Positions 1 through 11,039 of a stretch of DNA of 64,000 nucleotides are shown piece by piece. Source of the DNA: Drosophila miranda. Its lineage: Eukaryota > Arthropoda > Insecta > Diptera > Drosophilidae. The notes below the pieces were generated by a model. The model made no database searches. It saw nothing but the letters and a program-made list of their open reading frames with translations, and had not been told where the DNA came from. The position numbers were made by a program, and so were the translations under genes. How positions within the stretch are numbered: the first letter of the stretch is position 1; each line of letters begins with the position of its first letter. The stretch is taken from NCBI RefSeq assembly GCF_003369915.1, contig NC_046676.1:18458001-18522000 (forward strand). The letters run 5' to 3'.

Positions 1-2267
1 AGATCGGCCAACACGATCAGGAACATGGGAATGCCGATGATCGCATAGATGATAGTCAGGGACCGTCCCAGCTTTGTCTTGGGTGTTATGTGGCCGTAAC
101 CTGCGGAAGAGCGAAAGAAGAACATTAGTTTTATTCGCTCAGATGAATATCTGGGAAGACTACTATATGTACTAGAATTCTCTATGGATCTATGCTGTTA
201 AAGGATTGCAAGGAAGGGATCGCGATATTCCCCCGCATCCGAGGACCCCCGTTACCTATGGTCGTGATTACGGTCCAACAGAAGATAAAGCAATTGACAA
301 AGTTCCAGGACTTCTGGCCCGGATACCGACGCAGTCCCATCTCGGCCAGCGTATTCAGCTCATCCTCGAATTTTCTCAGCTTCTGACGGGCCATAGACTT
401 CCAGTCATCCTCTCTGGCAAAGATAAAGCAAAAGGGTTCACCACTGACTACTGACCACTGGAGGAATAGGGTAGGATCCGTGGTTTCAGTACCTCATGTT
501 GTGGCTGACGGTCCACAGGTTGTCGATGAAATCGCGCTTGACCTTGCGCACCTCGCACTTGTAGATGTTCTCGGAGGCCCCCTCCGTGTAGCGGAACATA
601 AGGCCACCGAAGCCCAGCAGGAGGGCCAGGCAAATGCAGTGCGAGATGCAGGTGTTTCGCAGGCATCGCAGCTCCTCCATGCGCCGCGGGTAGTCCATCT
701 TGAGGCGTCGCCACTCGTGCCGTGCCTCCAGCCAGAAGTGGGACACAAACGGACGGGAAATTATATTGTCGGGCAGCGGTTCTGTAGCCAAATCTTTCAC
801 GACACTGCTTTCCACGTTGTCCACCTTCTGCTTTCGCTTGAACAGATTCCGCAGGCGTTGCAGGAACGTCGCTTTGGGTTCCACTTTCGAAATGGTGTCT
901 TCGGTTGTGGACAATTCTGGCTGGCCAGGTTCTGCTGGGGGCTCATCCGATTTGGTTGGGACATCGAGTTGTTCCGCTTCCTTGCCCCTTTCCAGGCTGG
1001 CGGATCGCTTGGATCTCAGTGGCCTCTCAAGGCTGCAGCTGCGTTTGCCCTCCACCTTGCGTCCCGGCTCGAGCTCGGCCAGACGCAGGCTAGCAGTCCT
1101 TCGCACACCCTCACCCGCCAGGCTCTGGGCCAAGGCTGCCTCCGCCTTGGCCGCTCTCTCCGCCGCCTCCATGTACTTCTGCATCAGCTCCGACTGCTGT
1201 TCCGCCTCCGAGGGTCGCGCCCTGTAGGAGTCTGTCTGGGATTCCCCCACTTCGACATATTCGTGCTTGCGACTGATCTCCGCCCGCTGCTCGGGGGTCT
1301 TGGAGCGCCGTTGAGGTCGTACCGGCGACAGGGAGTTGTTTCGACTGACGGTACGACGATCCTCCGGTTTTGGGAGGGCTGACGGTGGCGGAGGTGGAGC
1401 TCCTCGAATGGGGGCAGCCACATAGCTCTGTGGCGGCTTTATGGGTCTTCGCGTGGGTATCTCCTCTACGGCATCCGCTTCGGAAGAGCTGAACTGCGTG
1501 GAGGATTCCTCATAGCCGCTGCTACGGTTCCGACTGCGTACCTTTGGCGTCTCGTGCCGCTGAAGGCGCAGACTGTGGATGAGCCGGCGACGCTCTTCCT
1601 CGTCCTGTGGCAGCTGGATGCGATCGCTGAGCTTGCGGTAGTTTTGGAGCAGTCGCTTCCGCTCCTCGTTGTCCAGCTGCTGGCGATGGCGCTGCTTGTG
1701 CTCCCGCTTCTCTCGCTCGAAGAGCCTTTTCTCGGCCTCGAAGCGCCTGCGCTCGTCCTCGAACCGTTGCAAGTTCTGCTCCAGTCGGCTGAGCGTATCG
1801 TTGTGGCCACCACTGGCGGGGCTCGGCTGCGGGTTTGCTATGGGGGTGTAGGAGCTGCCCGTGGTCAGCTCGCTCTCGCTGGACTCCTCCTTGTGGCGGG
1901 GCGAGGACAGGCTGCGATGCTTGATAAGCTGCACGGCGTCCGGACTGCTCAGCTTTTCTGCCTCGCGGGGCTGCGATTGGCTTCTGCTCGCGGCACTGGC
2001 AAATGTCTTGTCCCTCCGACGCAGGATCTTGCTCTCGTGTGCGGACAGAGTGCCCGGCGGACGTATCTGCATGCGCACCATCTGCGGTGAGGGATCAGGA
2101 CCAGGACCAGGACCAGGACCATCATCCTCCCCCTCTCCCTCCCCCACCCGCTGGTGCTGTGTAATGGGTGTCTGCTCGCGCTGGCTCCGTCCCAAGCGGC
2201 GACGGTGGCGCTGGTGCTGCCTGGCCTCGACAGATGCTGCGGCTGCCTGCCCCAAGTCCATATCCAT
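1..2267 (-). CDS. K2P potassium channel, isoform A (long N-terminus); partial at left edge
   Basis: Two-pore-domain K+ leak channel subunit of the plasma membrane. Coding exons on the minus strand are 2267-493, 413-256 and 100-1, and they join in frame (phases 2 and 1). The first exon encodes about 591 residues: a basic, Ser/Arg-rich cytoplasmic region, a Glu/Arg-rich coiled coil (about residues 155-240), a proline run (APPPPPS, near 290), then the first membrane helix ([18 protein letters not shown], near 555). Exon 2 gives the extracellular cap and pore helix ending WTVITTIG. Exon 3 completes the TIGYG selectivity filter and the second membrane helix ([17 protein letters not shown]). Pore 2 and the C-terminus lie beyond base 1. 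The first ATG after a TATA box was taken as the start. The N-terminal extension is unusually long, since most K2P subunits begin a few dozen residues before M1. I suspect the CG34396 family from location, but did not verify this. Confidence 0.85.
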
Positions 2268-2312
2268 GTCCAGTGTGCTACTTTCTCGTTCTATCTTTGG
2301 GCTAGCTCTCGC

Positions 2313-2330
2313 TCATGTCGTCTATTTATA
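2313..2330 (-). promoter_or_regulatory. Putative TATA box of K2P isoform A promoter
   Basis: On the minus strand TATAAATA (2328-2321) lies about 55-60 bp upstream of the isoform A start codon at 2267. A five-codon mini-ORF (ATGAGCGAGAGCTAG) begins immediately downstream, near 2316. Depending on the true start site it would be a uORF or lie upstream of the transcript. This suggests that isoform A has its own promoter inside the gene rather than arising by splicing from the isoform B transcript. Confidence 0.4.
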
Positions 2331-2883
2331 ACTGGTTCATATTTTCATTTTCCCCATCCAAAGCAATACGAAATTCTCGATGTAATTATATCACTTTCGG
2401 GGTGCAATTTCTTTTTATAGTGCCTCAACGGATCGTTCGTGTACACTTGATCCGCGTAACGGAAATTGCTGCAACTGTAAATTAATTTGGAATTGCTCGA
2501 TATCTTTTCTAGGTACACATACATATAAGAATGTATCTATACGGATGATAGATGTTCTAGAATCGTCACTTTTCTCGTACACTGGCCGCACAGACTCGAC
2601 CACGTCTGGTATCGCACTGCTGAGAGCATGTGGAAGACTCAAAATCTTCAAATTGTTTATATATATTGTCTATATTTTTGGTTGGTTGCCACAACAGCTG
2701 TTTGGCTTTATGTGAATTGTGAATATATGAATTCCTGTCTCTCTAAATATTCTCTCTCTGAATAGAAAAGTAAAATTTTGTCCACTTATTCGCTCAGCGT
2801 CCGAATTTTGTGGAAATATTTCGTAATAAGGTATACTTTTGAAATTACTCTATATATTCAAATATAACTCCTTTAAAAAAAAA

Positions 2884-3989
2884 CGAGGGGGAACGTTGTG
2901 AGTTGCTGCGGACACCGCAACTCTACAGTTATACCCGATACTAAGTCAGTATGGCTCTCCTCCGGCAGACGCCGCTAATATTAAACGACACGACAAAGAG
3001 AGAGACAGAAAATCAGTCTGAGCGTGACGTCGGGGGCTGCGTAGCCACTGCAAATTGATTTGTTCCTTTTGGCTATAAAAATGATCTGATCTGATCCAGA
3101 TTCAGCAATCTGATAGATATGGTCAATATCTATGATTCTGCGTTTTTAGTTTTCTCGTATCCTCAATATTGTGGATGCAACAGATTTTCGTCCTTTGTGG
3201 GGGCGGAAGGGGGTGGGGCGAAATTTTGAGATATAAGTTTTATAGTGAGATCTAACAGGAGTGCGGATACCAAATTTGGTTACTCTAGCCTTAATAGTCT
3301 CTGAGATTTGTGAATATCCCCAGGTTTTCATCCTTTGCGGGGGCGGAAGGGGGTTTGGCGAAATTTTGAAACAAACTCGTCTCGGTCCGATATATTAGGA
3401 GTGTGGATACCAAATTTGGTTGCTCTAGCTTTATAGTCCCTGAGATCTAGGCGCTAATGTTTTACTCTAAGCAAAGCCGGCTATGCTACGTGTGTGTTAG
3501 AGAGAGACAGGGCGAGAAAAAATTAAATTGTTTTCTTGATTCTGGCTATGATACTTATACGATCTGGTTCAGATTTTGCACTCTAGAAGATATAGTCATC
3601 TTCTACGATTCTGCGTTTTTAGTTTTCTCGTATCGTTGAAATTGTGGGTGCCACAGATTTTCGCCCTTTGTGGGGGCGGAAGTGGGCGGGGCAAAGTTTT
3701 GAAATATTCTTGTAGCAGTGACATATCACAGAAGTCTGGATCCAAAACATCGTTGCTCTCGCTCTTATAGTCTTTGAGCACTAGGCGCTGAAGGGGACGG
3801 ACAGACGGACGGACGGACAGACGGACAGACGGACATACAGACATGGCTCAATCGACTCGGCTATTGATGCTGATCAAGAATATATATACTTTATGGGGTC
3901 GGAAACGATTCCTTTTGGACGTTACACACATCCACTTTTACCACAAATCTAATATACCCCAATACTCATTTTGAGTATCGGGTATAAAA
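2884..3989 (-). mobile_element. DINE-1/INE-1-like non-autonomous Helitron-type element, copy 1
   Basis: Read on the minus strand the element shows the DINE-1 plan: a 13-base sub-terminal repeat (TATACCCGATACT, 3986-3974), a ~130 bp block, a GTCY microsatellite (about 3800-3835), a long second block, the inverted copy of the 13-mer (2945-2933), and a GC-rich stem-loop followed by about 16 bases to the end at 2884. The second block is expanded and contains three diverged sub-repeats with a 'CCGCCCCCACAAAG' core. No protein is encoded and short open frames here are chance. It lies in the intron of K2P isoform B, upstream of the isoform A promoter. Confidence 0.8.
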
Positions 3990-6244
3990 AACAGAACCAA
4001 ATACCATAAGCCAATTGATATTAGACTGCCAAGCAGGCAGCTATGAAACCATTAAAGTTGTTTGCTATGAAACTATTTGGCCTGGCTGCCATGGCAACAA
4101 TAAAGGTGGTTGCTTGCTAGGACACTCTTCTGGCTGATATGAAACCTGTTGCGCGCACATCAATAATACATTTTCAAGTGGCGCCACTTAAGTTATTTCG
4201 TCCCACAGAGAGCGCATGGAAAAAAGTGACGTGCAACGAATTCAAATTAGAGACGTTACCAATAACAATTTAATTTTTTCGTTCATGAACAACTTTTAAT
4301 AGTTAAACCCAATTCAATTAATCAAGCAGTTTACATAACATATTTCACTAAATCAAAGCAATAAATTTCCTTAATACAAGAGAATGAAGGGATCCAGTAA
4401 TGGCGGAAGGTCGTGCCCCACTCTCCGAGTGTGCACACCCCGGGGGACATAATGTATCCGATTTATCTATGCGCTCAACTCATTCGATTTCTTCTGAATT
4501 CTCAGCGATTTGTTTAGAATGTCAAACTTTTGTTTTGCATGGGGGTTTCCTTCCGTTTTTCTTTCGTAAACTATATTTTGCTGATTTTTCGTGGCGATTA
4601 AAACGAAAGTGCTACAAATATTGAGTAATATTTTCCATGAAATGCGAATTCATGTTCGATCAGTACCACTTGTGACGTCACTGTAGCCATATAGTAGCAC
4701 ATTTCGCCACTCGGTGGTATCGAAATAAAATTAATTTTCTGCTGATTTTCATCAGATACTTTCCAGAGAACGCCCCTCTCGCAACGCCCAACTGGTTGAT
4801 GACGGATCGTATTCGCTTTTATGGAATTTCGCTGGGCATCAGTGTTTGTTTATTATTCGCAATTTCATTCAACATTTCTGCCTTCGTGATTTGTTTTCCC
4901 AGTTGAGCATGCACCATAATCGAGATTCTGTTTGGCATTTGCCGGGCCCGAGTGGCAAAGTCCCACAAAGCGCTATTTTAATCGGAGCAGCAACAGCTTT
5001 ACGATTCCCAGACATATATATGTATATTGATTTTTATTCGAAATTATGAAGTGTGTTTGCCTGCTTATTGATTACTTCAGAGAAGGGGGTGTTTACATCC
5101 CCTGAAGATCGATCTGATTGTAGTTTTCAGACATTTCCCATTCACGAAACATCTTTCAGCATCAGATGCATATATTTCACGCTGAGTCAGAGGTACCAGG
5201 TTGGGTAATACTCGTATGTACCTATATGACATTCGTGTGCCTAAAAATACACAAATATTTCGAGCAGCGGTTCTCACGTGTGCCACGGGGCGTATGATAA
5301 AAATCTATACGACTTTACGACGATGAAGAGGACTTTCCACAGACAAGTTTTGTTTACATTTTGTGCCAATTTTGACAACTTGATTACACTCGGAACACTC
5401 ATAGTATTCGCAATTTCGGTTCACTCCATCCCCTGTCATCGTTGAGGGGCGAAAATGACTGTGAATTTGTGTTAATTGCTTTTGCGGCAATGTGGGTGGA
5501 AAGTGTTTTCCACACTTGCAGATTTATAATTTGTCTCTTCTTTTTTTGGAAACTTGTCAAGAGCGGAACACAAACTGGCAGATTTATTCACTCGAAATAA
5601 ATATTTCACCGAACGAGAAAGAAACAAGCCGGAAAACAGGAGGACAATAAAGTCGAGCCACGAAGCATGTCGATCGAATAAAAGGTGCCATTAAATCATT
5701 AACTAACCGCCACATGAATACATATTAAGCGTAATGCCCCCCGCCCCCCTTGGCGGAATATTTATTCGGAATATCTGCGCGGACAAAATACTTTAATTTT
5801 CTTGGTATATTTATGAGCGGGAAAGCGCGTTCCGAAATTAAAAGTGAAATTAAAATAAAATGTAATTAAGAGTGTGTAAGGAGACGGAGATTCGGGGAAA
5901 TTCTTGTATAAGGTGTGGGCTATTTATAAGTCCCAATTAAGAGCGATGACAATTTTCCAAAGAATTCCGCACCACCGCCGCCACAAGAGCCTCTCTAGAG
6001 AGATCTCATAACTGTCTGCGGCAGAAGAGACACAAATTTGTTATCTCACATCGCCAAAAAAACATTCGAAACTATTTCCAACTTTTGTGTCACAGATTTC
6101 GAGCGCTTAATGAAGAGGAATACATACATATACCCGCACATAAATAAATAGATTCTTTGCGTGGGCGTTTGTGCACCTACAATGCCCTTGTAGCCGCAAG
6201 TGCCCCACACCCCCACTACACCTACCCCTACCCCTACCACTCAC
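3990..6244. other. K2P intron sequence without recognised features
   Basis: Intron between isoform B exon 3 (ends 6245) and downstream exons. It is AT-rich with no convincing exon. A 61-residue minus-strand frame at 5305-5490 has paired cysteines but no family match that I recognise and no splice context. Confidence 0.5.
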
Positions 6245-7235
6245 CTATGGTCGTGTAGATGGTGCAGCTGTAGACCATCGCGTTCCAGAAGGACCAGGGA
6301 TCCGTTTTCTCCGCCATTCCGTTCCGCAGGAGCGACTCGACAACGGACGGATGGTTGTTCATGATGCGCAGCACTTGGCTGTCAAAGTCAGTCTTGGACA
6401 GCTGAAAATAGCCAAGTTAACTCTATCTATCTTGTTGAGGGGGGATATAAAGCATCTCTTACCGTGTTCAGCTGTGTATTCCTTGTCATTTCACGCATTT
6501 CCTCGAAGAACTGCTTCTGCAGTCCCTGCAATTCCAGTTTCTCGAGAGTTCCCTGTCGCACTGCAATAAACAGATTTGACAGAGCTTTAGACACAAGTTT
6601 AAGGCGGCCTTGACCCCTGCGGGAAGGCCGAATGAATGTACTTTGCCGTCGCAATCGCTGTGGTCGATTGGAAATTGGCAGCACTGCCAAAACAGCACTT
6701 TCAGCAGTAAATCAGAAGGATTTTCCACTCGAGATGGGAGTCCCGCCTGACTGGGAGTCAATGGCATTCCAGAAAACAGAATGCGGAGCATAGCATGTTT
6801 CCCATTCGGTCACTGGTCGAAGGTGGGGCTCCTATTTGGGACTTCTCCATCCGCCTGTTAATCATCTTCAATTGGATGTCTGACTTGTTTATACGATACG
6901 ATACACCTCCCCGCTCTCCTCTGTGATTCACTCGATTGTATGCAATCTAATTGATTGCTCCCTCACCTGCTTCAACGACGAGCGCAGGTACAGATACAGA
7001 TACAATTTCGAGGCGTTGAGCAGGCCAATTTGATGGGGGCTTGTTTTATGATTACAGTACAGCGGAATCATTCAACATGTGTGCTGGTCTGGCAACTGTT
7101 TGCTGTTCTCCAAACAATTGAATTGCCAAGAGCTTGATAAGCAAACAAAGACGTTTAGTGCACTCTTACTTCCGGACCGGATCGGGATCGCGATTGCGAT
7201 CGGATAACTGCAGGGGGATTCCTAATGGGATCAAC

Positions 7236-7277
<42 letters not shown>

Positions 7278-7699
7278 ATATTCTCACCTTCGACTGCTTG
7301 GAAGATCAGGGCACCGCCCACGCTGTAGAGTGCGAGGACGAATATGAGGAACATGTGGGTGAACCAGCTCCTGGACCACCTGCTGAACTTGTTGTAGAGC
7401 CCGTAGGTGAACTTCTCGCCGAAACTCATGCCGGACTTGGTGAGATCGAGAAATCCTTCGTATCCCTTGGTCATAAAGTTGCCGGATCCAAACGGATTCG
7501 CCACTGGCGGCCAGTACGGACCGTTGCCCGTGTAGTTTGACTGCGAGGTGTACGGCGGCTGGCCGGTGGGCGGCATAGATCCCACGGACATGCCCATTGC
7601 TGACCCGCTGTTCAGATTGTGGATATTTATCCGCGGTGGTCTGTGAGCCCTTCGCGACGCTGGCGGTGTGCTGGGTGTGGGGCTCTGTGTCTGAGACAT
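6245..7699 (-). CDS. K2P potassium channel, isoform B alternative N-terminal exons
   Basis: Second set of 5' exons for the same channel: 7699-7288, 6560-6463 and 6401-6245. They join with phases 1, 1 (98 nt) and 0 (157 nt) and end in phase 1, exactly as the isoform A exon at 256 does, so both can splice to the shared exon 100-1. The encoded half-channel has a Pro/Ser/Gly-rich cytoplasmic N-terminus of about 95 residues, M1 (MFLIFVLALYSVGGALIFQAVE), a cap region rich in Glu/Lys, and a pore loop reading VYSCTIYTTIG. The isoform A first exon and its P1 exon (2267-256) lie inside the intron that joins 6245 to 100. M1, cap and P1 are therefore swapped as a cassette, while M2, P2 and the rest are probably common. 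An upstream non-coding exon is likely but not seen. Confidence 0.8.
7236..7276. repeat. (ATG)n / (ATC)n trinucleotide microsatellite
   Basis: About 13 uninterrupted ATG units on the plus strand. It lies in the first intron of K2P isoform B and begins about 11 bases after the splice donor at 7287-7286, so length changes would act close to a 5' splice site. Confidence 0.95.
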
Positions 7700-8504
7700 T
7701 TTCTACAGATGAGATGGGTTCAAACTCTTCCTATGGTTATACTATTTATGTGATTTATGATTTATGAATCGTTGGTTTGGGTTTGGTTTTGCACTCTCAA
7801 ATCATTTCACAGTTTCGGTCACTCTTGCTGATAGAATTATTCCATCTATATGTATTTATATATTTTGTATTATTTTTAAGATTATAAGTAGAATTGCCGT
7901 CGCGATTCTTGGGCGCCGCGCATTTATTTATTCTCTTTTTATTTTGAAGGCGGCTACCGCTTCCGTCCGACTGGTTCTTGAATTCAATGGGGACTGAAGC
8001 GAGCATTCGGCCAACATTAGTGTCGTGTTTGGGGCTGGCTACTGCCTGCTGGCTGCTGGCTGCTAGCTGCTGGCTGCTCTGGGGATATGTGTGTCCGACA
8101 ATGACGACATCGGGCCAGTCGTGAGCTCACTCGGAGAGGAGAGTCTTCTGGCCAGGGAAATCGCCGTCTTAGCTGCTGACTGATCTCCACATGGGGGCTG
8201 GGGGCAGTCGTTTTTTTGGCCCGCGCTGATTGTATTATAATTGAGGCTGGAGATCCGACTGAGCCACCATCGGGCTGGAAGCTGCTGCAAGTAAGTAACG
8301 TGCTTTCCATTCTTAAATGCGTAGTTCAAGCGCCACTTAGTCGGACACAGACGTACACATGTACCGATGTATAAAATAAAATAAGATCCATATACTAGTG
8401 TTATTTATACAAATGTTTTCTCATTCGCATTTGCTTGGCCTGACACTAATGAATTTAACATTTTTCCCCCCATAATTTATCATCTTCGAGACTTTTTCTC
8501 GCGC
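7700..8504. other. Upstream region / probable 5' UTR of K2P isoform B
   Basis: Non-coding sequence between the isoform B start codon and the second DINE-1-like copy. It includes a CTGCTGGCTG-type low-complexity run near 8040-8075. No exon or promoter motif could be fixed. Confidence 0.4.
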
Positions 8505-9588
8505 TTTTTATACCCGATACTCAAAATGAGTATTGGGGTATATTAGATTTGTGGTAAAAGTGGATGTGTGTAACGTCCAAAAGGAATCGTTTCCGACCCC
8601 ATAAAGTATATATATTCTTGATCAGCATTAATAGCCGAGTCGATTGAGCCATGTCTGTCTGTCCGTCTGTCCGTCTGTCCGTCCCCTTCAGCGCCTAGTG
8701 CTCAAAGACTATAAGAGCGAGATGTTTTGGATCCAGACTTCTGTGATATGTCACTGCTACAAGAATATTTCAAAACTTTGCCCCGCCCACTTCCGCCCCC
8801 ACAAAGGGCGAAAATCTGTGGCATCCACAATTTCGACGATGCGAGAAAACTATAAACGCAGAATCGTAGAAGATGACTATATCTTCTAGAGTGCAAAATC
8901 TGAACCAGATCGTATAATTATTACAGCCAGAATCAAGAAAACAATTTAATTTTTTCTCGCCCTGTCTCTCTCTAACACACACGTAGCATAGCCGGCGTTG
9001 CTTAGAGTAAAACATTAGCGCCTAGATCTCAGGGACTATAAAGCTAGAGCAACCAAATTTGGTATCCACACTCCTAATATATCGGACCGAGACGAGTTTG
9101 TTTCAAAATTTCGCCACACCCCCTTCCGCCCCCGCAAAGGATGAAAACCTGGGGATATTCACAAATCTCAGAGACTATTAAGGCTAGAGTAACCAAATTT
9201 GGTATCCGCACTCCTGTTAGATCTCACTATAAAACGTATATCTCAAAATTTCGCCCCACCCCCTTCCGCCCCCACAAAGGACGAAAATCTGTTGCATCCA
9301 CAATATTGCACATTCGAGAAAACTAAAAACGCAGAATCATAGATATTGACCATATCTATCAGATTGCTGAATCTGGATCAGATCAGATCATTTTTATAGC
9401 CAAAAGGAACAAATCAATTTGCACTGGCTACGCAGCCCCCGACGTCACGCTCAGACTGATTTTCTGTCTCTCTCTTTGTCGTGTCGTTTAATATTAGCGG
9501 CGTCTGCCGGAGGAGAGCCATACAGACTTAGTATCGGGTATAACTGTAGAGTTGCGGTGTCCGCAGCAACTCACAACGTTCCCCCTCG
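8505..9588 (+). mobile_element. DINE-1/INE-1-like element, copy 2 (inverted relative to copy 1)
   Basis: A plus-strand copy of the element at 2884-3989, very similar throughout by eye. It has a sub-terminal 13-mer at about 8510-8522, a GTCY microsatellite at about 8655-8685, three GC-rich sub-repeats (about 8788, 9122, 9262), the inverted 13-mer at about 9530-9542, a stem-loop at about 9549-9572, and an end at 9588 abutting TT. It differs from copy 1 by small indels, including a shorter microsatellite. Confidence 0.8.
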
Positions 9589-10337
9589 TTGTTTTTTGTT
9601 TTGTTTCCCAAAAACTTTGCATAAATTTAAGCCACCAACTGTGGTTCGTAGACGAATGGACCCATGGAAGGGTTACTCACATGTTCGTTTGCGTTTTCGG
9701 AGAATTCTTTGTAATACTTAAATTTGGCCGCTGTCATTTGGCCAACAGTTTTCTGAGAAATGGGAACACTCAAGAAGTGGTCAGATTAAAAATTAAAAAT
9801 TAAGCGAATGAGAAAGTGATCTAATTTGCAGGCCAAGCAAATGTATAAAAAGCCAGTAATTCGGTATTTTTATTGGGATCAATCATCATAGAAAACATTT
9901 GAAATATTTCCAAAATTTCTAATATTTAGACTATGCCAAGACAAATAATATTTTAATTTTTTCTCTCTTCTGGCAATTTGTTTGCTTTTATTCAGCACAT
10001 TTCTGTTGTTTCTTTGCAAATGAATAATTGGGCAGTTTATCAAGAGCAGCTGTTCCCTGTGCTTGCGAAATAAGCCTCGTGGTGTTGCATATGTATCTAC
10101 ATAGGTATCTGGAAACTGGGAGTTTACTTTGAGATGTCTAGACAAAGAGTGGTAGGACCAGGACCCACGTGGAGCCACTCAGCTTTTTCAGTAGTTTGCG
10201 GATGATGAGTTCCCAGAGTTCATGACAAGTCAGTTGGATGGCATCGATGCAAGACTGTGTCACATTGAAGATCTATTCTCGGTCCTAAGTGAAAGGTAAT
10301 TCCAGACTATTTCAGCTCTAGGACACAAAGATCTCTA
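9589..10337. other. Spacer between K2P gene and UAS-domain gene
   Basis: AT-rich sequence with no supported gene. A possible orphan exon on the plus strand (about 10191-10291) reads as an acidic helical segment ending in a GTAATT donor. I could not connect it to other exons. Confidence 0.35.
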
Positions 10338-10886
10338 CTAGCTCATGGACCCCTTAATACACTTCATAAGCTGGTGCTGCAACTCCTCCGACCCTATATT
10401 GGCATGGATCAATTGTGGGGCATGGTAAAAACCAATGTCACTACTCTCAGCAACGATCAGGAAGGCCGGGAACTCGTCCAGCTCTATCTTACAACATTCT
10501 GCGGCAGCCTCGCGATTGATCATAGAGGACAAGCGAGCATGCAAATCATCTGCATGGTGCTGCTGTGTTACGTCCCAGCCATAAAGAATGAAGTGCTCAT
10601 TGAATATCTGCTGGATGTTTTCGTCTTTCATCACTTGGCTGCAAAAAATATTGCACATAATACTGTACCCATTGTACATGAATATGGCCAGCACCTTCCT
10701 CTGAAAAAGAACCAATAAGAACTTATTCAATAGTTCTTTAATGGAAAGATACGGAATTCAAACCTCTTCAAATGGCTTCACCAAGATCTCATTCAGGGCA
10801 TTCTCCATTTCGCCCACATCAAAATTGGGATAGGGTTCGCCAAACTTTAGGTTGTAGTTCGATATGAACTGAACGATCCCATCCAT
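10338..10886 (-). CDS. UAS-domain (FAF1/Caspar-like) protein, possibly truncated gene
   Basis: Two minus-strand exons join in phase 0: about 10886-10764 and 10700-10338 (stop TAG at 10338-10340). The product resembles the thioredoxin-like UAS domain of FAF1/UBX-type ubiquitin adaptors. It has a hydrophobic strand KVLAIFMYNG, then MCNIFCSQVM, then NEHFILYGWDVT, followed by a helix and EFPAFLIVAES. No UBX or UBA domain follows. The reading frame stays open upstream to about 10950 but then meets a stop, so the start is uncertain. ATG 10886 is the first in-frame methionine, and an exon starting near 10950 is equally possible. The sequence just upstream (11040 on) is repeat-derived. It may be a short diverged paralogue or a 5'-truncated remnant. 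The donor GTTTGA is weak. Confidence 0.5.
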
Positions 10887-11039
10887 CTCATTGTGAGGAT
10901 AATTGTATATAAGACTCCTGCGCCGAAAGGAAGAGTCCTCGAGTCCATCACTATATCATACCATGGATGCACTAATTTCTTACGAGTATTGAACTTTAGG
11001 AACTTAAATTGTTTATCTAAATATTACAGCTTAACAGAA

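Noticed and set aside
480-1382. 300-residue open frame on the plus strand
   Set aside because: It is the antisense of the K2P isoform A exon. Composition is a shadow of that coding strand and no domain is seen.
3146-3331. Short frame MKTWGYSQ..., repeated at 9141-9326
   Set aside because: It lies inside both DINE-1-like copies, which are non-coding. The shared frame reflects the repeat.
5305-5490. 61-residue minus-strand frame with CxxC-like spacing
   Set aside because: Only one cysteine pair, no splice context and no family match. Likely chance in K2P intron.
2884-9588. A single 6.7 kb transposon with 1.1 kb terminal inverted repeats
   Set aside because: Each copy is complete in itself with both DINE-1 ends, and the interior carries host K2P exons, so two independent insertions fit better.
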